Source of the DNA: an uncultured Kiritimatiellota bacterium
GTDB taxonomy: Bacteria > Verrucomicrobiota > Kiritimatiellia > RFP12 > UBA1067
Assembly (NCBI GenBank): GCA_934621385.1
Contig: CAKTUI010000029.1
Span: 1-35,017, forward strand
Direction of reading: 5' to 3'
DNA length: 35,017 nucleotides
Part shown: piece by piece, positions 21,930-30,826 of the stretch
Layout: the number at the start of each line of letters is the position of its first letter
How positions within the stretch are numbered: position 1 is the stretch's first letter
Program-made: the position numbers and the translations under genes
Notes under the pieces: generated by a model
What the model saw: only the letters and a program-made list of their open reading frames with translations
What the model was told of the DNA's origin: nothing
Databases searched by the model: none

Positions 21930-23870
21930 ATGGCAAAAGTACTTGGTATTGACTTGGGAACGACCAACAGCTGCATGGCTGTGATGGAAGGTGGCGAGGC
22001 GGTCGTAATTCCCAATAAGGAGGGTGCGCGCACGACTCCGTCCATTGTCGCTTTCACGAAGACGGGTGAGATCCTTGTCGGCCAGGCGGCGAAGCGTCAG
22101 GCTGTGACGAATCCCCACTCGACTATTTATTCGATTAAGCGGTTCATTGGTCGTCGCTTTGACGAGATGACGGACGAGATCAAGATGGTTCCGTACAAGG
22201 TTGTCGCGGCACCGAATGGCGATGCGGCAGTTGAGGTGAACGGCAAGGTCTACACGGCGCAGGAAATCTCCGCCATGGTCCTCCGCAAACTGAAGGAGGA
22301 TGCGGAGGCCTTCTTGGGTGAGAAGATTACTGAGGCTGTGATTACGGTTCCGGCCTACTTCAACGACCAGCAGCGTCAGGCGACAAAGGACGCAGGCAAG
22401 ATTGCGGGTCTTGATGTGAAGCGCATCGTGAACGAGCCGACGGCGGCTTCGCTGGCGTATGGTCTCGATAAGAAGAAAAACGAGAAGATTGCGGTCTACG
22501 ACTTCGGTGGTGGTACGTTTGATATCTCAATCCTCGATATTGGCGATGGTGTCTTTGAGGTGAAGGCCACGAATGGTGATACCCATTTGGGTGGTGATGA
22601 CCTCGATCAGGCGATTATGAAGTGGATGATCGCCGACTTCAAGGCTAAGGAAGGCATTGACCTCGGCAACGATATGATGGCCCTTCAGCGTCTGAAAGAG
22701 GAGGCTGAAAAGGCGAAGTGTGCGCTTTCGAGTGCCACGACCTATGACATCAACCTGCCGTTCATCACGGCGGATGCGACTGGCCCGAAGCACCTGACGA
22801 CGACCTTGACGCGCTCGATTCTTGAGACGCTGACGATGGATCTCGTCAACCGCACGAGCGAGCCGTGCCGCAAGTGCATGGCCGATGCCGATCTGTCTTC
22901 TGTCGATGAGGTTGTGCTGGTTGGTGGTCAGACGCGTATGCCGCTCATTCAGGAGAAGGCGAAGAGCCTGTTCGGCAAGGAACCCCACAAGGGCGTGAAC
23001 CCTGATGAGGTGGTAGCGATGGGTGCGGCCATTCAGGGCGGCATTCTGAAGGGCGAGGTCAAGGATGTATTGCTGTTGGATGTGACGCCGCTGACGCTCG
23101 GTATTGAGACGCTGGGTGGTGTGTTGACCCCGCTCATTGAGCGTAACACGACGATTCCGACAAAGAAGTCGCAGGTCTTCTCGACTGCTGCTGACAATCA
23201 GCCGGCCGTGACGATTGCGATTTTCCAGGGCGACCGCAAGATGGCGCGTGACAACAAGAGCCTTGGTAACTTCAACTTGGACGGCATTCCGCCGGCTCCG
23301 CGTGGGGTTCCGCAGATTGAGGTGACCTTTGATATTGATGCGAACGGCATCTTGAACGTCTCGGCAAAGGATCTTGGCACTCAGAAGGAGCAGAAGATCA
23401 CGATTACTGCGGCGGGCGGTCTCTCGAAGGAGGAGATTGAAAAGATGCGCAAGGATGCCGAGGCCCATGCTGCGGAGGACGAGAAGCGTCACGCCGAGGT
23501 CGAGGAGCGCAACAAGGCCGACGGTCTTGCCTTCCAGGTTGAGAAGACCCTGAAGGATGCGGGTGACAAGATTGCCGCCGACAAGAAGGCCCCGGTCGAG
23601 GCGGCCCTCAAGGCCCTCAAGGATGAGCTCGCCAAGAATCCGCCGGCTCCGATTGCCGACATCAAGGCGAAACAGGAAGCCCTCATGAAGGCGATGGAAC
23701 CCGTTGCCCAGGAAATGTACGCTTCGGCGCAGGCCGGTCAGGCGGCTGGTGCTCAGCCGGGTGGCAATGCGAATCCGGGTGCGGGGACGCCGCCGCCGAA
23801 TCAGGGCGGTGATGCCGGTAAGGGCAAGAATGGCGACGATGTCGTTGATGCCGACTTCACGATGAAGTAA
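21930..23870 (+). CDS. dnaK: Chaperone DnaK (Hsp70)
   Basis: A 646-aa ATP-driven chaperone. The ATPase domain (1-385) shows GIDLGTTNSCMAV, TVPAYFNDQQRQATKDAG, DFGGGTFDISIL and VVLVGGQTRMP. The linker VLLLDVTPLTLGIET and the substrate-binding domain follow, then a helical lid. A Gly/Pro/Asn-rich tail ends DDVVDADFTMK. The ATG at 21930 gives the standard MAKVLGIDLGTTN start; an in-frame GTG at 21909 is less likely. grpE and dnaJ are not adjacent; groES and groEL follow instead. Confidence 0.98.
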   Translation: MAKVLGIDLGTTNSCMAVMEGGEAVVIPNKEGARTTPSIVAFTKTGEILVGQAAKRQAVTNPHSTIYSIKRFIGRRFDEMTDEIKMVPYKVVAAPNGDAAVEVNGKVYTAQEISAMVLRKLKEDAEAFLGEKITEAVITVPAYFNDQQRQATKDAGKIAGLDVKRIVNEPTAASLAYGLDKKKNEKIAVYDFGGGTFDISILDIGDGVFEVKATNGDTHLGGDDLDQAIMKWMIADFKAKEGIDLGNDMMALQRLKEEAEKAKCALSSATTYDINLPFITADATGPKHLTTTLTRSILETLTMDLVNRTSEPCRKCMADADLSSVDEVVLVGGQTRMPLIQEKAKSLFGKEPHKGVNPDEVVAMGAAIQGGILKGEVKDVLLLDVTPLTLGIETLGGVLTPLIERNTTIPTKKSQVFSTAADNQPAVTIAIFQGDRKMARDNKSLGNFNLDGIPPAPRGVPQIEVTFDIDANGILNVSAKDLGTQKEQKITITAAGGLSKEEIEKMRKDAEAHAAEDEKRHAEVEERNKADGLAFQVEKTLKDAGDKIAADKKAPVEAALKALKDELAKNPPAPIADIKAKQEALMKAMEPVAQEMYASAQAGQAAGAQPGGNANPGAGTPPPNQGGDAGKGKNGDDVVDADFTMK

Positions 23871-23922
23871 GGCGCGGCGAAAACGAAACGATTGAAGCAA
23901 AGGCAAATAAAAGGAGAATAAA

Positions 23923-24210
23923 ATGAAGATTAGACCCTTGGGTGATCGCGTGCTCGTGGAGCCCATTGAAGAGAAGGAACAGACCGTCGGTGGTATCATT
24001 ATTCCCGATTCGGCCAAGGAAAAGCCGATGCAGGGCAAGGTGATTGCAGTTGGCAAGAAGTTGGACAAGGACGGCAAGGAAATTGCGTTCGACGTCAAGG
24101 CCGGTGATACGGTGCTTCTGCCCAAGTATGGCGGTACGGAAGTCAAGATTGACGGAAAGAAACTCCAGCTCGTCCGTGAAGAGGACCTCCTGGGCGTTCT
24201 TGAGAAGTAA
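23923..24210 (+). CDS. groES: Co-chaperonin GroES
   Basis: A 95-aa protein that caps GroEL. The sequence KIRPLGDRVLVEP opens it. The mobile loop (EEKEQTVGGIIIPDSAKEKP) and the conserved LLPKYGGTEVKIDGK region are intact. SD AAAAGGAGA lies 6 nt before the ATG. It follows dnaK by 52 nt with no terminator, so it may be co-transcribed with dnaK. Confidence 0.98.
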   Translation: MKIRPLGDRVLVEPIEEKEQTVGGIIIPDSAKEKPMQGKVIAVGKKLDKDGKEIAFDVKAGDTVLLPKYGGTEVKIDGKKLQLVREEDLLGVLEK

Positions 24211-24214
24211 AGAC

Positions 24215-24249
24215 AATGGGAGGGGGAGATTTCCCTTCCCCTCCCCATT
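24215..24249. other. Hairpin between groES and groEL
   Basis: AATGGG-AGGGGG (from 24215) can pair with the CCCC-T-CCCC-ATT stretch ending near 24249, with one bulged base. It lies just after the groES stop codon and about 20 nt before the groEL start. It could be an RNA-processing or stability element separating the two messages. Confidence 0.45.
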
Positions 24250-24272
24250 TGAAAAGGAAAGGCTGTAACAAA

Positions 24273-25907
24273 ATGGCTAAGCAGATTAAGTTTGATGCGG
24301 ATGCGCGTCAGAAAATCCTCTCGGGTATTGAGAAACTCTCGTCGGCGGTTACGTCCACGCTCGGCCCGTCAGGTCGAAATGTGATTCTCGACAAGAAGTT
24401 TGGCTCGCCGCAGATTACGAAGGATGGTGTGACGGTTGCCAAGGAGATTGAGCTTCCCGATCCGTTCGAGAATATGGGTGCCCAGATGGTTAAGGAAGTC
24501 GCTTCGAAGACGAACGATGTCGCGGGTGATGGTACCACGACGGCAACGTTGCTTGCCGAGGCGATTTATCGCGAAGGTCTCAAGAACCTGACCGCTGGTG
24601 CGAATGCAATGGCCCTCAAGGCCGGTATCGACAAGGCGACGGCGGCCGTCACCGACTCGATTGCAAAGCTCGCGAAGAAGGTGAAGAGCGCCGATGAAAT
24701 TGCGCAGGTTGCGACGATTTCCGCTAATGGCGACACCGAAATCGGAAAGATGATTTCCGATGCGATGGATAAGGTCGGCAAGGAAGGAACGATTACGGTC
24801 GAAGAGGCCAAGACGCTTGAGTCGACGCTGGATGTCGTTGAAGGTATGCAGTTCGACAAGGGTTACCTCTCGCCCTACTTCGTGACCTCGCCCGAGGACA
24901 TGGAGTGCGAACTTGAGAATCCGTTCATCTTGCTCTTCGAGAAGAAGATCTCGAACCTTCAGGATATGCTCCCGCTCCTGCAGGCGGTTGCGAAGACGGG
25001 TCGTCCGCTGATGATCATCGCGGAGGATGTCGAGGGCGAGGCACTCGCGACGCTCGTCGTGAACAAGCTGCGCGGCACCTTCCAGGTCTGCGCCGTCAAG
25101 GCTCCTGGCTTCGGCGATCGTCGGAAAGCGATTCTGGAGGATATTGCCATCCTGACGGGCGGCAAGCTCATCAGCGAGGATCTCGGCATCAAGCTTGAGA
25201 ATGTCCAGCTCACGGATCTTGGCCGTGCGAAGAAGGTCGTCGTGGACAAGGACAACACGACGATTGTCGAGGGGCTTGGCAAGAAGGCGGACATCGAGGC
25301 TCGCGTTGCCATCATCAAGAAGCAGATTGAGGAGACGACCTCCGACTACGATCGCGAGAAACTGCAGGAGCGTCTTGCAAAGCTCGCTGGTGGTGTTGCG
25401 CTGATTAAGGTCGGTGCTGCGACTGAGGCGGCGATGAAGGAGAAGAAGGATCGCGTTGACGACGCTCTCCATGCCACCCGTGCGGCGGTCGAAGAGGGCA
25501 TCGTTCCTGGTGGCGGTGTTGCCTACCTTCGTGCGCAGAAGGCCATTGAGGCCCTCAAGCTTGAGGGTGACGAACTCGTCGGCGCGAAGATCATCGAGCG
25601 TGCGATTGAGGCTCCTCTGCGCAAGCTCGTCAACAACGCTGGTCAGGAAGCGGCGCTTGTGATTGCCAACGTGAAGAAGGCGACGGGCACGAACGGATAC
25701 AATGTCCGCACGGGTGAGTACTGCGACTTGCTCAAGGCGGGTGTTGTCGATCCGGCCAAGGTGACGCGTTCGGCGTTGCAGAACGCGGCTTCCATTGCGG
25801 GCCTGCTCCTCACGACGGACTGCATGGTCACGGACATTCCCGAGAAGAAGGAAGCCTGCGGCTGTGGCGGACACGGCGGTGCACCCGACATGGGCGGTAT
25901 GATGTAA
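24273..25907 (+). CDS. groEL: Chaperonin GroEL
   Basis: A 544-aa Hsp60 that folds proteins inside the GroEL/GroES cage. The equatorial domain carries the TLGPSGRNVIL and VAGDGTTTATLLAEAI nucleotide motifs. The apical domain spans roughly 190-370, and GGGVAYLRA precedes the final equatorial segment. The C-terminal tail is ACGCGGHGGAPDMGGMM rather than a simple GGM run. The start at 24273 (MAKQIKFDADAR) has SD AAAGGAAAGG; an in-frame ATG at 24216 lies inside the intergenic hairpin. A strong terminator follows. Confidence 0.98.
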   Translation: MAKQIKFDADARQKILSGIEKLSSAVTSTLGPSGRNVILDKKFGSPQITKDGVTVAKEIELPDPFENMGAQMVKEVASKTNDVAGDGTTTATLLAEAIYREGLKNLTAGANAMALKAGIDKATAAVTDSIAKLAKKVKSADEIAQVATISANGDTEIGKMISDAMDKVGKEGTITVEEAKTLESTLDVVEGMQFDKGYLSPYFVTSPEDMECELENPFILLFEKKISNLQDMLPLLQAVAKTGRPLMIIAEDVEGEALATLVVNKLRGTFQVCAVKAPGFGDRRKAILEDIAILTGGKLISEDLGIKLENVQLTDLGRAKKVVVDKDNTTIVEGLGKKADIEARVAIIKKQIEETTSDYDREKLQERLAKLAGGVALIKVGAATEAAMKEKKDRVDDALHATRAAVEEGIVPGGGVAYLRAQKAIEALKLEGDELVGAKIIERAIEAPLRKLVNNAGQEAALVIANVKKATGTNGYNVRTGEYCDLLKAGVVDPAKVTRSALQNAASIAGLLLTTDCMVTDIPEKKEACGCGGHGGAPDMGGMM

Positions 25908-25932
25908 TCCACCCTGTTGCGGAACAAACAGG

Positions 25933-25971
25933 AGGCCACGGACATCCATGGGATACCCGTGGCCTTTTTTT
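25933..25971. terminator. Intrinsic terminator after groEL
   Basis: AGGCCACGG (25933-25941) pairs with CCGTGGCCT (25957-25965), followed by an unbroken run of T to 25971. It is a textbook rho-independent terminator for the chaperone operon. Confidence 0.9.
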
Positions 25972-26012
25972 AGGGCGCTCGTTCACTTGTCTGCCTGAGG
26001 AAAGCGCGTGCG

Positions 26013-26023
26013 TGTGATATAAT
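26013..26023 (+). promoter_or_regulatory. Extended -10 promoter of the epimerase gene
   Basis: TGTGATATAAT with TATAAT at 26018-26023 and no -35 match. The ATG at 26030 follows after 6 nt, the same gap as the BamD-like gene. Another ATG (26024) directly abuts the -10 and would lie upstream of the expected transcription start. Confidence 0.72.
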
Positions 26024-26029
26024 ATGCAC

Positions 26030-26908
26030 ATGAAACGTATCTTGATTACGGGCGGAACGGGATTCTTCGGGAAGTCGATTATCGACTACTTTTCGCGGCA
26101 TCCCGCTGAGATGGATCTAACGGTCCTCTCGCGGCATGGTTTTGACGCGGCGTTTTCGCCTTTGCTTCCCGTTCATATTCTTACGGGTGATGTGAGAACC
26201 TTTGATGTTGGGTCGGCACATTTCGACTGGGTGATTCATGCGGCAACACCGGCGCGGGTGGATGTCCCTGACGAGGAGATGCGTTCAATTATCATTGATG
26301 GGACGGCGAATGCCCTTTGTCAGGCAACCAAATGTGGCGCGGAGAAGTTTATGATGGTCTCATCCGGCGGCGTTTATGGAAGGGGACAGAAGGGTCCGAT
26401 AGGAGAAAACCTTACGCCGTGCCCCGTGACGACCTATGGAAAGGCCAAGCTGGAGGCCGAGCAAATGGCCATTGACTCAGGACTTTTTACGCTGATTCCC
26501 CGTTGCTTTGCCTTTGTCGGGAAGTATCTTCCACGGGGTCAGCATTTTGCCATTGGGAACTTCCTGGCCGACTGTCAGGCTGGCCGCGAGATTGTCATTC
26601 GGGGAGATGGATCGCCCATGCGCTCCTACTTGTATGCGGATGACCTTGTGGAATGGCTGTGGGCGATTCTATCGCGTGGTGAATCCGGGCGCATCTACAA
26701 TGTTGGTTCGGATGAAGCGATTCGCATCCGAGACTTGGCCGCCCTCGTTCGCCGCGCACTGGGGAGCACGAGTGAAATTCGTGTCCTTGGCCAGACGGTT
26801 GCCGGCGCGGCAGATTATTATGTCCCGGATGTCTCGCGCATCAGGACAGAACTCGGAGTCGGGGTGAAGGTCGATCTCGCTGAAGCCTGTCGCCTGAGTC
26901 TCGCGTGA
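26030..26908 (+). CDS. NAD(P)-dependent epimerase/dehydratase
   Basis: A 292-aa extended short-chain dehydrogenase. The Rossmann motif GGTGFFG is at residues 8-14, the catalytic Tyr136-x3-Lys140 is in TTYGKAKLEAE, and VSSGGVYG supplies the Ser. The late LYADDLVEWLWAIL segment is typical of nucleotide-sugar epimerases, so it probably acts on an NDP-sugar. The substrate is unknown. The ATG at 26030 is preferred over 26024 because the -10 ends at 26023. The 3' end meets the minus-strand DUF1080 gene with only 5 bp between the stop codons. Confidence 0.88.
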   Translation: MKRILITGGTGFFGKSIIDYFSRHPAEMDLTVLSRHGFDAAFSPLLPVHILTGDVRTFDVGSAHFDWVIHAATPARVDVPDEEMRSIIIDGTANALCQATKCGAEKFMMVSSGGVYGRGQKGPIGENLTPCPVTTYGKAKLEAEQMAIDSGLFTLIPRCFAFVGKYLPRGQHFAIGNFLADCQAGREIVIRGDGSPMRSYLYADDLVEWLWAILSRGESGRIYNVGSDEAIRIRDLAALVRRALGSTSEIRVLGQTVAGAADYYVPDVSRIRTELGVGVKVDLAEACRLSLA

Positions 26909-26913
26909 GCGAA

Positions 26914-27606
26914 TCAGTCGTTCGGAGTCTTGGTGGTCTCCTGAATCCACACATTGCGAAACTCAATGGCACCACCCTCGGATTGAAGGGCGATGGCACC
27001 GCGCAACGCGGCGATTCCTGAAATGCGGTTCTGCTCGACACCGTTGAGTCGGTTGACGAGCGTATCCCCGGAAAGTTCAATTTCCATCACATTCCATTCG
27101 CCAAAGGGTTTTTCGTTGTCTGCATTGCGCTTGGGAGAGCGGATGATGCCAGACAGAGGATCGGAAGGCGTATAGGTCGAACGAGGGGTAAAACCTTCAA
27201 ACACCGCGCCACCCAGGGCCAGCACATCGCCCATCATGCCGCGGCAAAGCTGATTCTCAAGACAGGTCGGTACGAATGACCCCGTTTCACGGGAGAGACG
27301 GACGAACACGCCCGAGTTCGGACGCGTTGTCTGTCGCCACCAGCGGTATTCGACATGGAGGGTGTAGTCACCGAAATCAGACCGCTTCGTTCGCAGGTAG
27401 CCGAACGGTGTCCCCGTGGTGCGAATTGCGCCATTCGTCACAAACCACGTTGGCTCGGAGGCCGCATAGCCCCCCGTCACGTCATAGTCCTGAACGGATG
27501 TCCATCCGGAGAGATCTCGCCCATTGAAAAGCGGGGTTTTCTCGGCATTTGCGAAAGTGGTGCCGCACAGGAGGACGGCGAACAGCATAGACGGTGCATA
27601 TTTCAT
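26914..27606 (-). CDS. Secreted DUF1080 (3-keto-disaccharide hydrolase-type) protein
   Basis: A 230-aa exported protein. The signal peptide is KYAPSMLFAVLLCGTTFANA. The mature part shows LFNGRDLSGW at the start, YLRTKRSDFGDYTLHVEYRW in the middle and GAIALQSEGGAIEFRNVWI at the end, the landmarks of the DUF1080 concanavalin-like fold. Some relatives hydrolyse 3-keto-glycosides; the target here is unknown. The start at 27606 is fixed by the signal peptide and by a -10 ending 7 nt upstream. It is divergent from the GH127 gene, suggesting a shared glycan role. Confidence 0.88.
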   Translation of the reverse strand: MKYAPSMLFAVLLCGTTFANAEKTPLFNGRDLSGWTSVQDYDVTGGYAASEPTWFVTNGAIRTTGTPFGYLRTKRSDFGDYTLHVEYRWWRQTTRPNSGVFVRLSRETGSFVPTCLENQLCRGMMGDVLALGGAVFEGFTPRSTYTPSDPLSGIIRSPKRNADNEKPFGEWNVMEIELSGDTLVNRLNGVEQNRISGIAALRGAIALQSEGGAIEFRNVWIQETTKTPND

Positions 27607-27613
27607 GCCCACT

Positions 27614-27622
27614 ATTATACCA
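27614..27622 (-). promoter_or_regulatory. Extended -10 promoter of the DUF1080 gene
   Basis: On the minus strand TGGTATAAT, with TATAAT at 27619-27614, is 7 nt before the ATG at 27606, predicting a leaderless mRNA. A partial -35 (TTCACC, 27642-27637) lies at 17 bp, within the region between the two divergent promoters. Confidence 0.7.
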
Positions 27623-27642
27623 CGAACGGGTGATTCGGTGAA

Positions 27643-27653
27643 TATGGTATAAT
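27643..27653 (+). promoter_or_regulatory. Extended -10 promoter of the GH127 gene
   Basis: TATGGTATAAT with TATAAT at 27648-27653. The ATG at 27687 is 33 nt further on, so this message has a leader. The two divergent -10 hexamers are only 28 bp apart, so the polymerases should interfere or be co-regulated. Confidence 0.7.
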
Positions 27654-27686
27654 GTCCGTCCATTCAAGTTCTATAGGATTGACCGA

Positions 27687-29681
27687 ATGAAGCCTATCTT
27701 TTCCATCGCAGGTGTCGTTATTGGAGGCTGTTGTGCATGGTCGCTTTTGGCGGGTACACGTCCGTCTCCGGCGGAGTTGGACGTGTTGCCACTCGGAAGC
27801 GTTCGGGCAGAAGGGTGGCTTTTGCGTCAGCTGGAAAAGCAACGCGACGGATTGACGGGGCATGCGGAGGAGCTTTACGACGACATCGGGGTGTCCGATT
27901 GGCTGACCAATGCCGGGAGGAGCGGCCAGTATGCCTGGGAGCGAGGCCCCTACTACGCGAAAGGGCTGGTGGCGTTGGCCTTGACCCTGGACGATGCCGC
28001 GCTGAAGCAGAAGGCGCGGCGGTGGGTGGACGCGGCACTCGCCTCCCAACGACCGTCTGGCGACTTTGGCCCGAAAGCCGACAACTGGTGGGCGAACATG
28101 ATTGTGCTCCATTACCTGAGGGACTGGGCCGAGGTGACGGGTGATGTACGCATTGAGCCATTCCTGCGCCGCTACTTCGCCTACAAGTCTAAGCGACTTG
28201 CAGACTGCCCGCTTCTTGCCGATTCGGCTTGGGCGGCTTGTCGGGTGGGAGATGAACTTGAGGTGGTTCTGTGGCTCTACGATCGAACGGGTTCGTCAGA
28301 ACTGCTCGATTTTGCCAAATTGCTGACAGCGCAGGCTTCCGATTGGACGACCTATTACCGTGAGGGTGGGAACGAACGCTGGGCCGAGGGGTATCGGATG
28401 CACATCGTGAACTTTATGCAGGGACTCAAGTTCCCGGCCCTTCGGTTCCGCCTCTTTGGCGAGGAACGCGACCGCTTGGCGTATGACGCGGCGTTTGATG
28501 CCGCCGGGTGGGCCATGCAGATGCACGGTCGCCCCGATCGAATGCTCAATGGGACGGAGCCTCTCTCAGGTCGGGACACGACGGAGGGGACGGAACTTTG
28601 CGCCATTGCGGAGCGGATTCTCTCCTGCCGCGACGTCATCGCGGCCACGGGGAATCTGAAGGCGGCGGACGATATGGAGATTGTAGCGTACAATGCATTG
28701 CCCGCCATTCTGGGTGATGACGGGCGCGGCGTTCGCTACTACCTCGTGCTGAATCAGCCGAATTGCCGCGTGGAGGGGCGCAATGGGTTCGAGTGCAATG
28801 AGGAAGGCGGGGCGGTCACTCCAGGCCCAGATTCCGGATATGGTTGCTGTCGCTCCAACTACCACTTCGCATGGCCGAAGTTCACGCAGTCGCTTTGGAT
28901 GCGGAAGGGGGATGGTTTCGCGGCAATTGCCTATGCACCTTCACTGCTGAAAACGGAGCGTGCGACCATTCGAACGGAGGGGTCGTATCCTTTTGGCGAT
29001 TCGGTTGCCTTGAAGATTCTTTCTGCGGATGGCTCGAAATGGCCGCTCTTCGTCCGTGTGCCAGGCTGGAGTCGCGGCGCGGCAATTTGCGTGAACGGCG
29101 AGACGGTGCCTGCTGCACGAGCGGGTGAGTTCGTGCGGATTGACCGCGCATGGAAGGCTGGTGATGGCATCGCCTTGACATTCCTCGCCGAGATTACGAC
29201 GGAAAGGGGACTCAACCAGTGCGTTTCCGTGCGGAGGGGCCCAATCGTCTATGTCGCGGCTCCTGCCGCCGAGATTCGGGAATTGCCGACATCCTCCAAT
29301 CGCACGGGATTCCCCGTGCGCGAGTACCTTGCGAAGGATGCCTGGAATTGGATGCTGCTGATGGCGGATGATGGCCAAAGCCTTGACGCGGCTTCGTTCA
29401 CGCCTGCCACGGCGGATTCCATCGAGGATCCGTTTCGGCAGGAAGCCGCCCCTTGCCGGCTGATTGTCAAGGCGAGCCGGACGGGCTTCGGCGGATGGGG
29501 AACCTATCGTCCCGATCGCGGCGGACTCTTCTCGTTGCGCATCCTTGAGCCGCCGCCGTCCCCCGTGCCGCCGGAGATGCAGGTCTCGGCCGTGCAGAAC
29601 CTGGAACTTGTACCCCTTGGGTCAACGCAAATCCGCATCACGTCCTTTCCATGGACAGTGGCGCGGCCAGAGGTTCGGTAA
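27687..29681 (+). CDS. GH127-family glycoside hydrolase (beta-L-arabinofuranosidase type)
   Basis: A 664-aa protein with a hydrophobic N-terminal signal. The (alpha/alpha)6 domain of DUF1680/GH127 follows (YAWERGPYYAKGLVALAL; DNWWANMIVLHYLRDW), then beta-sandwich domains. The zinc site of the family seems conserved: Glu303-x-Cys305 and Cys387-Cys388 (GYGCCRSN) align with the Glu-x-Cys and Cys-Cys ligands of HypBA1, whose one cysteine is the nucleophile. It probably removes arabinose or a related sugar from plant or host glycans outside the cytoplasm. The exact substrate is not certain. Confidence 0.88.
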   Translation: MKPIFSIAGVVIGGCCAWSLLAGTRPSPAELDVLPLGSVRAEGWLLRQLEKQRDGLTGHAEELYDDIGVSDWLTNAGRSGQYAWERGPYYAKGLVALALTLDDAALKQKARRWVDAALASQRPSGDFGPKADNWWANMIVLHYLRDWAEVTGDVRIEPFLRRYFAYKSKRLADCPLLADSAWAACRVGDELEVVLWLYDRTGSSELLDFAKLLTAQASDWTTYYREGGNERWAEGYRMHIVNFMQGLKFPALRFRLFGEERDRLAYDAAFDAAGWAMQMHGRPDRMLNGTEPLSGRDTTEGTELCAIAERILSCRDVIAATGNLKAADDMEIVAYNALPAILGDDGRGVRYYLVLNQPNCRVEGRNGFECNEEGGAVTPGPDSGYGCCRSNYHFAWPKFTQSLWMRKGDGFAAIAYAPSLLKTERATIRTEGSYPFGDSVALKILSADGSKWPLFVRVPGWSRGAAICVNGETVPAARAGEFVRIDRAWKAGDGIALTFLAEITTERGLNQCVSVRRGPIVYVAAPAAEIRELPTSSNRTGFPVREYLAKDAWNWMLLMADDGQSLDAASFTPATADSIEDPFRQEAAPCRLIVKASRTGFGGWGTYRPDRGGLFSLRILEPPPSPVPPEMQVSAVQNLELVPLGSTQIRITSFPWTVARPEVR

Positions 29682-29696
29682 TCCTCCCCGTCAGAA

Positions 29697-29707
29697 TATG
29701 GTATAAT
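29697..29707 (+). promoter_or_regulatory. Extended -10 promoter of queA
   Basis: TATGGTATAAT with TATAAT at 29702-29707. The ATG at 29720 follows after 12 nt, leaving at most about 5 nt of leader. No -35 match is seen. Confidence 0.7.
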
Positions 29708-29719
29708 GAAGGCCAAGAG

Positions 29720-30808
29720 ATGAAGACATCACAATTTTGGTATCCGCTTCCGGAGCGGCTCATTGCCCAGCACCCCGCCGAGAAGCGTGGAACGGAACGC
29801 ATGATGGTTTTGCACCGTGCGACGGGGGTCATCGAGCATCGCCACATCGCCGACATTGTCGACTACATCACGCCGAACGACTTGCTCGTCGTCAATGACA
29901 CGAAGGTCTTTCCGGCGCGGCTGATTGGCAAGTGGGAGGATTCGGACGGTGCGGTCGAGGTCCTGATGATTGCGGCTGCTCCCGAGAGTGAGACGACGAA
30001 GGAACTCGTCTGGAACTGCATGTTGGGAAGCGGGCGGAAGTGTCGCGAGGGGCAGATTGCCGTCTTTGGTCCGAATCATGAACTGAAGGTCCGCCTGCTG
30101 AAGCCCCTGTCGGGGATTGGAATGTGGAAGGTCGAGTTCCTGTGCGAGCGGCCTCTGATGGATTTGCTGGATGAGTTCGGCCATACTCCCGTGCCGCCCT
30201 ACGTAAAGCGCGAGGGAACGCGTGAGGAGGAGCTTGAAGACCGTGTCCGCTACCAGACGATTTACGCCAAGCACGTCGGATCGGTTGCCGCGCCGACGGC
30301 AGGCCTGCATTTTACGCCGGAGATTTTCGCGGCACTTGAGGCGAAGGGCGTAAAGCGCGTGGCCGTCACGCTTCATGTCGGGCCGGGGACGTTCCGTCCC
30401 GTGAAAGCGGAGAATATCGAGGATCACCAGATGGACTTCGAGGCGTTCACCGTTCCACCGGAAACGGCGGAGGCCATCAACGCCTGCAAGGCTCGCGGCG
30501 GACGCGTCTTCTGCGTCGGGTCGACGACCGTGCGGACGCTTGAGACCGTGGCGAACCGTCCGCGGGAAGATGGTTCGGACGAGCCGCTCATCGTGCCGGG
30601 GTCGGGCGCTTCGAATATCTTCATCTATCCGCCCTATACCTTCAAGGTTTGCGACTGTATGCTGACGAACTTCCATCTTCCGCAGTCGACTCTGCTGATG
30701 ATGATTTCGGCTCTTGCCGGACGTGAACGCGTCCTGTGCGCCTATGCCCTGGCCATTCGTGCGCAGTACATGTTCTTCAGCTACGGTGATTGCATGCTCA
30801 TCGTCTAA
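29720..30808 (+). CDS. queA: S-adenosylmethionine:tRNA ribosyltransferase-isomerase
   Basis: A 362-aa enzyme that transfers and isomerises the ribose of SAM onto preQ1 in tRNA, giving epoxyqueuosine. QueA signatures are LIAQHPAEKRGTERMMVL near the N-terminus, LLVVNDTKVFPARL, VAAPTAGLHFTPEI, VTLHVGPGTFRPVKAENI and CDCMLTNFHLPQSTLLMMIS. The start at 29720 is set by the promoter and by homology; upstream in-frame codons overlap the GH127 gene and are not used. Followed closely by the PAS gene, which has its own promoter. Confidence 0.97.
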   Translation: MKTSQFWYPLPERLIAQHPAEKRGTERMMVLHRATGVIEHRHIADIVDYITPNDLLVVNDTKVFPARLIGKWEDSDGAVEVLMIAAAPESETTKELVWNCMLGSGRKCREGQIAVFGPNHELKVRLLKPLSGIGMWKVEFLCERPLMDLLDEFGHTPVPPYVKREGTREEELEDRVRYQTIYAKHVGSVAAPTAGLHFTPEIFAALEAKGVKRVAVTLHVGPGTFRPVKAENIEDHQMDFEAFTVPPETAEAINACKARGGRVFCVGSTTVRTLETVANRPREDGSDEPLIVPGSGASNIFIYPPYTFKVCDCMLTNFHLPQSTLLMMISALAGRERVLCAYALAIRAQYMFFSYGDCMLIV

Positions 30809-30819
30809 TATGGTATAAT
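30809..30819 (+). promoter_or_regulatory. Extended -10 promoter of the PAS gene
   Basis: TATGGTATAAT, with TATAAT at 30814-30819, begins within a base of the queA stop codon. The ATG at 30827 follows after 7 nt. A weak TTGCAT (30790-30795) lies at 18 bp within queA. Confidence 0.72.
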
Positions 30820-30826
30820 CTAAGAA

